From: Eubacteriaceae bacterium | Lineage (GTDB): Bacteria; Bacillota; Clostridia; Lachnospirales; Lachnospiraceae | Direction of reading: 5' to 3' | Assembly: GCA_910574915.1 (NCBI GenBank) | Contig: CAJTCR010000009.1 | Location: 1 to 64,000 of the forward strand | DNA length: 64,000 bases | Shown: in pieces, positions 34,872-42,731 of the stretch | Position numbering within the stretch: position 1 is the first letter of the stretch | Layout: every line of letters begins with the position of its first letter | The notes under the pieces: generated by a model | The model's database searches: none | Seen by the model: only the letters and a program-made list of their open reading frames with translations | What the model was told of the DNA's origin: nothing | Program-made: the position numbers and the translations under genes

Positions 34872-34900
34872 TTTAAATGTATCATTAATTATATTATAAG
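34872..34900 (+). promoter_or_regulatory. Candidate promoter for the nucleotidyltransferase/phosphatase gene
   Basis: TTTAAA (34872-34877) and TATAAG (34895-34900) are 17 bases apart, just after the repeat and 70 bases before the gene. Confidence 0.4.
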
Positions 34901-34969
34901 TAAAACAGTCTCAAAAAGCAGGGAAGAGTGAAAATAAAGATAAAACAGCATAAAATGAAGGAGGAAGCT

Positions 34970-36235
34970 ATGCATACAGTAATTATGGCAGGCGGAAAAG
35001 GGACAAGGATCGCACAGGTACGTGCAGATGTGCCAAAGCCAATGATGCCGGTGCTTGGAAAACCAATTTTGGAGCATCAGCTCGAAGTGCTGAAACGGCA
35101 GGGTTATACAGAAGTTACGTTTGTAATCGGACATCTGGGAGAGCAGATTAAACAGTATTTCGGCACGGGAGAACGTTACGGCGTTTCGATTTATTATATC
35201 GAAGAGGAGCAGCCGCTTGGGACAGCGGGGGCGCTTTATTATCTGAAAGACCGTATCAAAGAAGATTTTTTGCTATTAAATGGAGATATTATTTTTGATA
35301 TTAATATTGACAGAATGCTTGCTTATCACAAGCAAAAAGGTGGTATTGCAACGATTCTGACACATCCGAACAGCCACCCGTATGACAGCGGCCTTGTCCT
35401 TTCTGACAGAGACGGCAAAGTGACGCAATGGCTGACAAAGGAAGAAGAACGCACTTACTGCCGCAACAGCGTCAATGCAGGAATCCATATTTTATCGCCG
35501 AAGATCTTTTCTTATTTTACGGAGCCAAAAAAAGTGGACTTAGACCGTGAAATTTTAAAAAAGCTGATTTCTGCTGGGCAGCTATTTGCCTATGCGTCGC
35601 CGGAATATATTAAGGATATGGGCACGCCAGAGCGCTACGCACAAGTAGAGCAGGATATGAAAAACGGAAAGGTCAGGATGAAAAACCTGCATGAAAAGCA
35701 AAAAGCAGTCTTTTTAGACAGGGACGGCACGCTGAATATTCACAAAGGATTTATTACAAGGGCAGAACAAATCGAGCTTTGCCCAGGTGTTACAGAGGCG
35801 GTAAAGATCATTAATAACAGCGGATATCTGGCAATTATCGTATCCAACCAGCCAGTGATCGCACGGGGCGAAGCTGATTTTGCAGAAGTAGACCGGATGA
35901 TGGACAAGATCGAGACGTTATTGGGAGAAGGCGGCGCCTACATCGACGACCGTTTCTACTGTCCGCACCATCCAAACGGAGGCTTTGCGGGCGAACGTGC
36001 GGAGTACAAGATCCAATGCAGTTGCCGCAAGCCAGAACCAGGACTGCTGTTGCAGGCGGCAGAAAAATACAATATCGACTTAAGTAAATCTTATATGATC
36101 GGAGACAGCCACAGAGATGTCGGCGCCGGAAAGAATGCCGGATGCACGCCTTTTTTACTGGATGACCAGGAAGGGAATGCGTATGACTATAAAGATTTGC
36201 TGGCGTGTGTAAAGGAGATTTTTGGGGACAATTAA
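34970..36235 (+). CDS. Fusion: sugar-nucleotidyltransferase + HAD-IIIA phosphatase (HddC/GmhB type)
   Basis: A 421-residue two-domain protein. AGGAGG before 34970 fixes the start. The N-terminal domain (1-235) is a nucleotidyltransferase: VIMAGGKGTRIAQVRADVPK, PLGTAGALYYL, LLNGDIIFD and NAGIHILSP. The C-terminal domain (about 242-421) is a HAD phosphatase: VFLDRDGTLNIHKGF nucleophile motif, VSNQPVIARGE, zinc-binding CPHHPNGG...CSCRKPEPGLL and MIGDSHRDVGAG. Such pairs make NDP-activated heptose (7-phosphatase plus guanylyl- or adenylyltransferase). Heptose-kinase and isomerase genes are not in the window, so activation of another sugar is possible. A family A element separates it from the main glycan operon. 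Confidence 0.88.
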   Translation: MHTVIMAGGKGTRIAQVRADVPKPMMPVLGKPILEHQLEVLKRQGYTEVTFVIGHLGEQIKQYFGTGERYGVSIYYIEEEQPLGTAGALYYLKDRIKEDFLLLNGDIIFDINIDRMLAYHKQKGGIATILTHPNSHPYDSGLVLSDRDGKVTQWLTKEEERTYCRNSVNAGIHILSPKIFSYFTEPKKVDLDREILKKLISAGQLFAYASPEYIKDMGTPERYAQVEQDMKNGKVRMKNLHEKQKAVFLDRDGTLNIHKGFITRAEQIELCPGVTEAVKIINNSGYLAIIVSNQPVIARGEADFAEVDRMMDKIETLLGEGGAYIDDRFYCPHHPNGGFAGERAEYKIQCSCRKPEPGLLLQAAEKYNIDLSKSYMIGDSHRDVGAGKNAGCTPFLLDDQEGNAYDYKDLLACVKEIFGDN

Positions 36236-36279
36236 AAGTGTTTTTTCAAATTTCATGAAAAATTAATCTGCCGGACAGG

Positions 36280-36308
36280 TTGTATTATTTTCCAATAAGT
36301 GTTAGAAT
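36280..36308 (+). promoter_or_regulatory. Promoter of the 840-residue surface protein
   Basis: TTGTAT (36280-36285) and TAGAAT (36303-36308), 17 bases apart, 33 bases before the start codon. Confidence 0.6.
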
Positions 36309-36340
36309 AGAACAAATTATGGAAAAAGAGGAGGAGCGAC

Positions 36341-38863
36341 ATGTCTCAGAAGATTAAGAAAATACTGACATTAATATTAGCGGTTGTAATGGTGCTCGCC
36401 GGTTTGCCAGTCAAAGCGAAAGCAGCGGCAGACCCGGCATTTCAGACAACTTACTCGACATTTTATGAAAATCGTGCCAATCAGGGCATTTATGATATTC
36501 AGGTCAACAATGTACAAAAAGGCTACATATTAAAATGGCACATTACAGGAAAAGGCAAAAAATATGCCTCTTTTGATACGAAAAAAATTATTGCAAAAGG
36601 TACGACAGTCACAAACAAGCTGACGATTGACAGCAACGGTGAAATGGCGTTTGCCACAGGCGAGCGCATCCGCATTACCGTAAACGTATATACTTCCAAA
36701 TGGAAGCTGGTAGACAAGATTACGTTTGCGGGCAAGCTGCAAAGCAAGGCAAAGTCTGTCAATATTGATACGGCGGGCATTGATTTAAAGAAACTAAAAG
36801 CAGGCGAGACTTACAAATTCCGCGCAGTCATGACACCGGCGAATGCAACAAGCAAAGTATACTGGCAGGTAAAGGATGCCCAGGGAAAAGACTGTTCTTC
36901 ACAGATTACGGAGGACGGTGCTTGGACACCGTTGCAGTCAGGTGAATATACGATTACGGCTACGCCGAGAAACTCCGCAAAAGGCGCGGCGCTCTGCACA
37001 AAGCAAATACAGGCGACCGTTGGTACGTTTATCGAAAAAATCGAACAGACTGCGTCCAATGCCTTTCGTTTGACGTTTGCGGCAGTTCCGACTGCAAAAT
37101 TCAAAGAAACAGATTTTACTGTAAAGTCAGGAGAATCTGCGAATGTCGTGAAAAAGATCAAATATTCTGAGGACGGAAAAACCGTAGACGTTACGACGGC
37201 TACAAGCTTTTCTGACGGAAAGGTCTACACCGTTTCCTGCGCAGGCTATACAAAGGAGTTTACAGCCAGCGTTGGAAAGCCGACCAAGCTTACGATTACG
37301 ACAACAACAGCACAGGCAGGCAAGTATACAACGATTGACTACGCACTGCATGACGCAAAAGGGATTGATGTTACCGAGACAGTCAAAAATGGTTCGTTCC
37401 GTTATACGGGAACGGTCACAAACGGACTGTTAGACCAGCAGACGAACAAGCTGTTTATGACAACGATCGGCAGTATCGCCAATATTACCTTAGAGTATAC
37501 AGGCATTGACGGCACGCGCTTAACGGATACCAAAACGATTGTCTGCGTGGAACAGAAAGCAGAAGAAGCGGCAGATTCCAAATTTACGCTGACAAAAAGC
37601 GCTCAAACGCCGACCTTCCGTGATGCGGATGTGCGTGAGATCGCGATTGGAGATACGATGTATGCGCACTTTACCGCACTCAATGAAAACGGCAATGCGA
37701 TTGCATATGACAGTATCACCTATTCATCCTCAGACCCAGACAGCCTGATTGTCAGCCCACAGGGAAAACTGACGCCGATTAAGGCAGGGGCAGTGACCGT
37801 CGTAGTAACCGCAATGCAAAGCAGCATACCAGTAACGTATTCCTACAGCGTTACGGTAAAAGCAGGCCGTTATCTTGCTTCGATCCAGATGAAGGAAACG
37901 GCGATCCAGATGTCAAATGTAAATATACAAGGCTACCAGAAGGAAATCCCGGTTACTGCAATGGATCAGTATGGCGAGAAGCTACTGCTGACCAATGCGA
38001 CAGGAGTTATTACAGAAGCATACGGACGTCAAATTGCCAGCTACGATCCGGTAAACAACTGCATTATTGTCAAGACGCCAAACGCTTCTGTTGGAATTTA
38101 TAATTGTATACTCGCGCTTACCTATAATGGGGTAACCTTAAATCAGAATTTTACAGTTATTGTTTCAGCCCCTGTCAGCGGTGCCTATACCTATCAGGTA
38201 GAGTTCAGCAACAATACAGTGGATCTGGCAGTCAATGAAAATACTGAAGGAAACAAAGAAATCGTTGTCCACCTTGCAGAATACCGCGGCGGAGTATTTA
38301 ACAAGTATGTATACTTCACCTCAGCAAAGATACAAAAAGGCAACGTTACTTATGCACCAGATATGATGACACCTGCTACCGGAAGCGCAATTACCGGAAA
38401 CAGGGAAGAGCTGCATCTGACACCGCTTACGATTTTAAATGTTACAGATAACAGCGGAGTCGCTATGTGCCGAAAAGCAGAGTCAGGCGTTTATACAATT
38501 ACGCTTGAATATTTACAAGGGCAGCACACAGGGTCATACGGCAAAAAGACCGTATCTGCCAATATCGAACTGACAAATTCCCAGAGTACGCCGGAATTTG
38601 GCATTAAAAACCTGACTACAGGGACGACCGTGCAGACGGCGCTGCAAATGGCAATGGACTGTATACAGATGGCCAACGGTGATACGATTACAGACTGTAC
38701 GATAACCGGATACTCACAGCCTGGATCTTCCATTATCGTAAAGAGCGGCGATCAGGTCAATATCAGTACGATTACAGTCAGGACAGTCGTTACGATTAAA
38801 GACCAGAGAAAAGTATATGTCGATCATGTAATGCCAGTCGGCAGGACATTTACAAATCGGTAA
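36341..38863 (+). CDS. Large secreted protein with Ig-like repeats
   Basis: An 840-residue exported protein of unknown function. Residues 1-30 are a signal peptide (KKILTLILAVVMVLAGLPVKAKAAA). The rest is beta-rich, threonine-rich and divided into Ig-like or cadherin-like modules; the Big_2-type region near 470-510 (ITYSSSDPDSLIVSPQGKL) is the clearest. No sortase motif, SLH domain or membrane anchor is visible, so it is either released or held by another surface component. It follows the glycan genes, and a surface or glycan-associated role is a guess. GGAGGAG precedes the ATG, and a terminator follows, so it is monocistronic. Confidence 0.75.
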   Translation: MSQKIKKILTLILAVVMVLAGLPVKAKAAADPAFQTTYSTFYENRANQGIYDIQVNNVQKGYILKWHITGKGKKYASFDTKKIIAKGTTVTNKLTIDSNGEMAFATGERIRITVNVYTSKWKLVDKITFAGKLQSKAKSVNIDTAGIDLKKLKAGETYKFRAVMTPANATSKVYWQVKDAQGKDCSSQITEDGAWTPLQSGEYTITATPRNSAKGAALCTKQIQATVGTFIEKIEQTASNAFRLTFAAVPTAKFKETDFTVKSGESANVVKKIKYSEDGKTVDVTTATSFSDGKVYTVSCAGYTKEFTASVGKPTKLTITTTTAQAGKYTTIDYALHDAKGIDVTETVKNGSFRYTGTVTNGLLDQQTNKLFMTTIGSIANITLEYTGIDGTRLTDTKTIVCVEQKAEEAADSKFTLTKSAQTPTFRDADVREIAIGDTMYAHFTALNENGNAIAYDSITYSSSDPDSLIVSPQGKLTPIKAGAVTVVVTAMQSSIPVTYSYSVTVKAGRYLASIQMKETAIQMSNVNIQGYQKEIPVTAMDQYGEKLLLTNATGVITEAYGRQIASYDPVNNCIIVKTPNASVGIYNCILALTYNGVTLNQNFTVIVSAPVSGAYTYQVEFSNNTVDLAVNENTEGNKEIVVHLAEYRGGVFNKYVYFTSAKIQKGNVTYAPDMMTPATGSAITGNREELHLTPLTILNVTDNSGVAMCRKAESGVYTITLEYLQGQHTGSYGKKTVSANIELTNSQSTPEFGIKNLTTGTTVQTALQMAMDCIQMANGDTITDCTITGYSQPGSSIIVKSGDQVNISTITVRTVVTIKDQRKVYVDHVMPVGRTFTNR

Positions 38864-38914
38864 AGAAAAAGATTGTGATATGGCAATAAGGGAAAAGTAA
38901 AGAATGAGAAACAG

Positions 38915-38947
38915 AAGGGGTGTTGGAATTTTTCTGACATCCTTTTT
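38915..38947 (+). terminator. Terminator after the surface protein
   Basis: AAGGGGTGT pairs with ACATCCTT with a wobble/bulge and is followed by TTTTTGTG. Confidence 0.6.
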
Positions 38948-39004
38948 GTGTTAGAGGGTGTTTGAACTGCTTTGATGCGATTTGAAATTTTTTATAATTA
39001 GTAG

Positions 39005-39033
39005 TTGAATTATAATCGCAATTACAGTATAAT
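39005..39033 (+). promoter_or_regulatory. Promoter of the coiled-coil repeat gene
   Basis: TTGAAT (39005-39010) and TATAAT (39028-39033) have a 17-base spacer, 80 bases before the start. A TAGAGGGTGTTTGAA at 38952-38966 upstream resembles a family B terminus. Confidence 0.75.
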
Positions 39034-39112
39034 GATTAAAACGGAAATGAGTATGTTATAAGAGATACATAATAGAAATATCAAAGAAAAAATGGTAAAG
39101 GAGGCGTTTTAA

Positions 39113-40246
39113 ATGTTAGATCAGAAAGATCTCGAAGCTTTTAGAGGAATCATGAAAGAAGAGATTACCCGATCAGAAGTATCTATGAAGGTAACCGTAA
39201 AAGAGGAGATCTCCCGCTCAGAAGCATCCATGCGAACAGAAATCGCCAGGTCGGAAGAAGCGATGAAAGCGACAATGAAGGAAGAAATCGCGAAGTCTGA
39301 GAAGGCAATGCGAGGTGAAATCGCGAAATCTGAGAAGGCAATGCGAGGTGAAATCGCGAGATCTGAGAAGGCAATGCGAGGTGAAATCGCGAAATCTGAG
39401 AAGGCAATGCGAGGTGAAATCGCGAGATCTGAGAAGGCAATGCGAGGTGAAATCGCGAAATCGGAAGCAGCTATGAAGGAGTCGATAAAGGAAGAAATCG
39501 CGAAATCGGAAGCAACGATGAAAGCGACGATGAAGGAAGAAATCGCGAAATCAGAAGCAACGATGAAAGCGACGATGAAGGAAGAAATCGCGAAATCGGA
39601 AGTAACGATGAAAGCGACGATGAAGGAAGAAATCGCGAAATCGGAAGCAACGATGAAAGCGACGATGAAGGAAGAAATTGCGAAATCAGAAGCAACGATG
39701 AAAGCGACGATGAAGGAAGAAATCGCGAAATCGGAAGCAACGATGAAAGCGACGATGAAGGAAGAAATCGCGAAATCGGAAGCAACGATGAAAGCGACGA
39801 TGAAGGAAGAAATCGCGAAATCGGAAGCAACGATGAAAGCGACAATGAAGGAAGAAATCGCGAAATCGGAAGCAACGATGAAAGCGACGATGAAGGAAGA
39901 AATCGCGAAATCGGAAGCAACGATGAAAGCGACGATGAAGGAAGAAATCGCGAAATCGGAAGCGACGATGAAAGCGACGATGAAGGAAGAAATCGCGAAA
40001 TCGGAAGCAACGATGAAGGGAGTAATGCGAACGGAGATTACAAGATCAGAAAACCTTATATTAGATGAGTTGGAGCGGACGAGAAATATTTTGGAAAGCA
40101 GAATCAATAAAATGCAGGAAGATATGGATGAATTGAAGCAGTACTATCATCTTGTAAAACTGGAAAATGAAAATGCTAAGATGTTGTTCAGGATGATAGA
40201 AGATCTGTCGAAACGGGTTCTTAGATTAGAGCAGAAGACAGCATAA
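39113..40246 (+). CDS. Tandem-repeat coiled-coil protein
   Basis: A 377-residue, highly charged, almost wholly helical protein with no signal peptide, membrane segment or recognised enzymatic domain. After an imperfect lead-in (about 1-62) come five 11-residue units EKAMRGEIA(K/R)S (63-117), a bridging unit, and eleven 15-residue units ATMKATMKEEIAKSE (134-298; one starts with V). The C-terminal about 65 residues (LILDELERTRNILESRINKM to RVLRLEQKTA) form a heptad-type zipper. Periods of 11 and 15 fit three and four helical turns, favouring straight or right-handed coiled coils. AAAGGAGG lies before the ATG. Function is unknown; a filament, scaffold or tether is possible. Monocistronic with its own promoter. 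Confidence 0.8.
   Translation: MLDQKDLEAFRGIMKEEITRSEVSMKVTVKEEISRSEASMRTEIARSEEAMKATMKEEIAKSEKAMRGEIAKSEKAMRGEIARSEKAMRGEIAKSEKAMRGEIARSEKAMRGEIAKSEAAMKESIKEEIAKSEATMKATMKEEIAKSEATMKATMKEEIAKSEVTMKATMKEEIAKSEATMKATMKEEIAKSEATMKATMKEEIAKSEATMKATMKEEIAKSEATMKATMKEEIAKSEATMKATMKEEIAKSEATMKATMKEEIAKSEATMKATMKEEIAKSEATMKATMKEEIAKSEATMKGVMRTEITRSENLILDELERTRNILESRINKMQEDMDELKQYYHLVKLENENAKMLFRMIEDLSKRVLRLEQKTA
39299..39463 (+). repeat. Five 33-bp in-frame tandem repeats
   Basis: Five near-identical 33-bp units start at each GAGAAGGCAATGCGAGG. They alternate between AAATCT and AGATCT at the end, making a 66-bp higher-order unit, as expected from duplication of pairs of units. Confidence 0.9.
39512..40006 (+). 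repeat. Eleven 45-bp in-frame tandem repeats
   Basis: Eleven units of 45 bp beginning GCAACGATGAAAGCGACGAT. They differ by only a few bases (GTA in unit 3, GCG in unit 11, a few third-position changes), so expansion is recent or the array is kept homogeneous by recombination. Confidence 0.93.
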
Positions 40247-40277
40247 AATAGGCTTCTGTAATAGCTGCTCCATACAG

Positions 40278-40310
40278 ATTTTACAGATGAAAAAAATTCA
40301 TCTGTAAAAT
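40278..40310. terminator. AT-rich hairpin after the coiled-coil gene
   Basis: ATTTTACAGATGAA (40278-40291) pairs perfectly with TTCATCTGTAAAAT (40297-40310). There is no T-run after it, so termination is uncertain. Confidence 0.5.
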
Positions 40311-40331
40311 GAAAGATTCTCACACTTTCAC

Positions 40332-40360
40332 TTTACAAACGAAAAAGATATTATTATAAT
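40332..40360 (+). promoter_or_regulatory. Promoter of the oxoacid oxidoreductase operon
   Basis: TTTACA (40332-40337) and a perfect TATAAT (40355-40360) are 17 bases apart, about 112 bases before the first gene, leaving room for a leader or regulator site. Confidence 0.75.
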
Positions 40361-40471
40361 AGAATTCGTTGATAAGAAGTATAAATGTGATGTTTCAAAG
40401 AGTGAACATTCGAAGGTTTGCATTAGAACAGTGATTAGAAAATAAACAGCAATCAAAAGGAGATTAGGAAA

Positions 40472-41077
40472 ATGAACAGTGGACTTGAAATCAGATGGCA
40501 TGGCAGAGGCGGACAGGGTGCAAAGACTGCGGCGCTGCTGTTAGCGGATGCGGCATTTAAGACGGGGCAGTATGTGCAGGGCTTTCCTGAATATGGCCCG
40601 GAGCGTATGGGCGCACCGATTACCGCTTATAACAGGATCGGCAGAGAGCCGATTCGCGTGCATTCCAATATTTATACGCCAAATCTGGTGATGGTTGTGG
40701 ACGAGACATTACTGCATTCTGTGAACGTAACCGCAGGGCTTAAAAAAGACGGGGCGGTCATTATTAATACGCCAAAAACGCGAAAAGAGATTTTGCCGCT
40801 TTTAAATGGTTACCAGGGCAGTGTCTACACCGTAGATGCCAGAAAGATTTCGGAAGAGACATTGGGAAAGAATTTTCCAAATTCTCCAATGCTGGCAGCG
40901 GCTGTGGCAGTCAGCGGAGTGATGGAACGGGATGCGTTTTTAAAAGAGATGCAGGGGCTGTATGAGCATAAATTTGCCAAAAAGCCGGAAGTTGTGGAAG
41001 GAAATATGCTGGCGCTTTCGAAAACGTTTGAGATTGTCGAGGAAATGTTAAATCAGGAAGTAAGAAAAAGTGCATAG
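40472..41077 (+). CDS. 2-oxoacid:ferredoxin oxidoreductase, gamma subunit
   Basis: A 201-residue subunit of the pyruvate/2-ketoisovalerate ferredoxin oxidoreductase family. It begins with the gamma-domain signature IRWHGRGGQGAKTAALLLAD and continues GFPEYGPERMGAPITAYNRI, NLVMVVDETLL and FPNSPMLAAAVAVSGV. The enzyme decarboxylates a 2-oxoacid with CoA to acyl-CoA and reduces ferredoxin. AAGGAG lies before the ATG. First gene of a gamma-delta-alpha-beta operon, the four-subunit layout known from archaea and Thermotoga rather than the single-chain clostridial enzyme. Confidence 0.9.
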   Translation: MNSGLEIRWHGRGGQGAKTAALLLADAAFKTGQYVQGFPEYGPERMGAPITAYNRIGREPIRVHSNIYTPNLVMVVDETLLHSVNVTAGLKKDGAVIINTPKTRKEILPLLNGYQGSVYTVDARKISEETLGKNFPNSPMLAAAVAVSGVMERDAFLKEMQGLYEHKFAKKPEVVEGNMLALSKTFEIVEEMLNQEVRKSA

Positions 41078-41082
41078 AAGCA

Positions 41083-41181
41083 AATAGTAATGCCAGAGGC
41101 AGAATAATAGCAGTAAATAATAATGTCAAAGGCAGAACAACAGCAGGAAACAATCATATCAAAGGTAGAACAAAAGAGAGT
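41083..41181 (+). repeat. Three imperfect 33-bp direct repeats between gamma and delta genes
   Basis: Units at 41083-41115, 41116-41148 and 41149-41181 share the pattern AATNNTNATNNCANAGGNAGAA. The 33-bp period is a multiple of three and the frame is open up to a TGA near 41230 (units read N-N-N-V-K-G-R-T-T-A-G style), but there is no start codon or ribosome site, so it is not annotated as a gene. Confidence 0.6.
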
Positions 41182-41232
41182 TTAAAAATAGAGACAGAAA
41201 TAGAAAATAAGAAAAGAAATCGGAGATTCTGA

Positions 41233-41538
41233 TTGATGAGAACAGATGTACATAAAATTAATGAGCAGACAAGGCACCAGGATTTGACAGAAGGATTAAT
41301 GATGTTTGCTCCTGGAACGTCTAAATATTTTCATACGGGTGAGTGGAGGACGAGCACGCCAGTGTTCCATGCGGATTTGTGCAGGCAGTGTATGCTGTGT
41401 GTGCCGGTTTGCCCGGATGTAAGCATTCCTGTGCGGGATGGTATGCGTGAGGATTTTGATTTTGACCACTGCAAAGGCTGCGGGATTTGTGCCAGTGTCT
41501 GTCCGTTTCATGCAATTACGATGAAGGAGGGGAGATAA
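41233..41538 (+). CDS. 2-oxoacid:ferredoxin oxidoreductase, delta subunit (2x4Fe-4S ferredoxin)
   Basis: A 101-residue ferredoxin-type subunit with two 4Fe-4S motifs, CRQCMLCVPVCPD and CKGCGICASVCPF, passing electrons from the catalytic site to ferredoxin. The N-terminal about 50 residues (TEGLMMFAPGTSKYFHTGEW) match delta subunits of this family. A GGAGAT-type site lies ahead of the ATG. It lies 156 bases after gamma, a gap filled by the 33-bp repeats, and 2 bases before the alpha gene. Confidence 0.92.
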   Translation: MMRTDVHKINEQTRHQDLTEGLMMFAPGTSKYFHTGEWRTSTPVFHADLCRQCMLCVPVCPDVSIPVRDGMREDFDFDHCKGCGICASVCPFHAITMKEGR

Positions 41539-41540
41539 CG

Positions 41541-42722
41541 ATGGCGATCAAAGACCGTATGTCAGGAAATGAGGCTGTATCTTATGCAATCCGTCAGATT
41601 AATCCAGATGTCATGCCTGCATTTCCAATTACACCATCGACAGAGATACCACAGATCGTATCTTCTTACATTGCCAATGGTGAGATGGACACCGAATTTA
41701 TTCCGGTGGAGAGTGAGCATTCTTCTATGAGTGCTGCGATTGGCGCAGAGGCAGCAGGTGCAAGGAGTTTAACGGCGACTTCGTCCGCCGGGCTTGCGCT
41801 GATGTGGGAAGAGCTGCTTTTGGCGGCGTCGAACCGGATGCCGATTGTGCTGGCGCTGGTTAACCGTACGCTGTCCGGCCCGATTAACATCAACTGTGAC
41901 CATTCGGATGGGATGGGCGCCAGGGACACGGGATGGATTCAGATTTATGCAGAAAATAACCAGGAAGCTTATGACAATTTTATCCAGGCTTATCCGATCG
42001 CGGAGCATGAAAGCGTGCACCTGCCGGTAATGATTTGCCAGGATGGATTTATAACAAGCCATGCGGTGGAAAATATTGAGCTGTTAGAGGATCAGGCGGT
42101 AAAGCAGTTTGTTGGTGAATACCAGCCGGAGGAATATTTGCTGAATCCGGGAAAGCCGATTGCAGTCGGGCCATACTCTGCCTCTGGCTATGTTATGGAG
42201 GCAAAAAAGAACCAGGAAGCTGCACTGGAAAATGCGAAAGACGTGATTCTTGCAGTGGCAAAGCAGTTTGAAAAGCTTTCGGGAAGAAGTTATGGCTTGT
42301 TTGAACAATACAGGACAGAAGATGCGGATTATATTATGCTGCTGATTGGCTCTGCGGCAGGCACGGCAAAGCAGGCAGCAGACGATCTGCGCGCCAAAGG
42401 CAAAAAAGTCGGTATTTTGAAACTGCGGGTGTTTCGGCCATTTCCAGCGAAAGAGTTAGCAGAGGCATTGCGGAATTGTAAAATGGCAGCGATTATGGAT
42501 CGCTGTGAGAGCTATAATGGAAACGGCGGGCCGCTGGGCTGTGAAGTAGACGCAGCGTTGTTTAGAAATAAAATTATGATTGAAACTGTAAATTATATCT
42601 ATGGATTAGGCGGGCGTGATTTTACAGTAGACAATGTGTATGATGTATTTGCTCAGTTGGAAGATGCCGACCAAAATGGTACTAAGGTAGAACAGTTTCA
42701 ATACATTGGGTTACGGAAATAG
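41541..42722 (+). CDS. 2-oxoacid:ferredoxin oxidoreductase, alpha subunit
   Basis: A 393-residue pyrimidine-binding (alpha) subunit: GNEAVSYAIRQINPDVMPAF, PITPSTEIPQ, the cofactor-region EFIPVESEHSSMSAAIGAEA and ATSSAGLALMWEEL, then a C-terminal transketolase-like domain (VGILKLRVFRPFPAKELAEA). The start at 41541 follows GGAGGGGAGAT. It pairs with the beta subunit to bind thiamine diphosphate. Substrate preference (pyruvate or branched-chain) is not settled by sequence. Confidence 0.92.
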   Translation: MAIKDRMSGNEAVSYAIRQINPDVMPAFPITPSTEIPQIVSSYIANGEMDTEFIPVESEHSSMSAAIGAEAAGARSLTATSSAGLALMWEELLLAASNRMPIVLALVNRTLSGPININCDHSDGMGARDTGWIQIYAENNQEAYDNFIQAYPIAEHESVHLPVMICQDGFITSHAVENIELLEDQAVKQFVGEYQPEEYLLNPGKPIAVGPYSASGYVMEAKKNQEAALENAKDVILAVAKQFEKLSGRSYGLFEQYRTEDADYIMLLIGSAAGTAKQAADDLRAKGKKVGILKLRVFRPFPAKELAEALRNCKMAAIMDRCESYNGNGGPLGCEVDAALFRNKIMIETVNYIYGLGGRDFTVDNVYDVFAQLEDADQNGTKVEQFQYIGLRK

Positions 42723-42731
42723 GAGGAAACA

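Noticed and set aside
34713-34931. Open frame inside family A copy 4 (similar one at 47863-48225)
   Set aside because: The frame follows the repeated DNA and differs in length between copies, with no start signals.
39299-40006. Tandem repeats mistaken for a CRISPR array
   Set aside because: Units are directly adjacent without unique spacers, keep the reading frame and encode helical repeats. No cas genes are present.
39121-40107. A 328-codon open frame on the minus strand opposite the coiled-coil gene
   Set aside because: It is the mirror of the repeat-rich gene; the repeat composition keeps the opposite strand free of stops. No ribosome site or promoter is seen on that strand.
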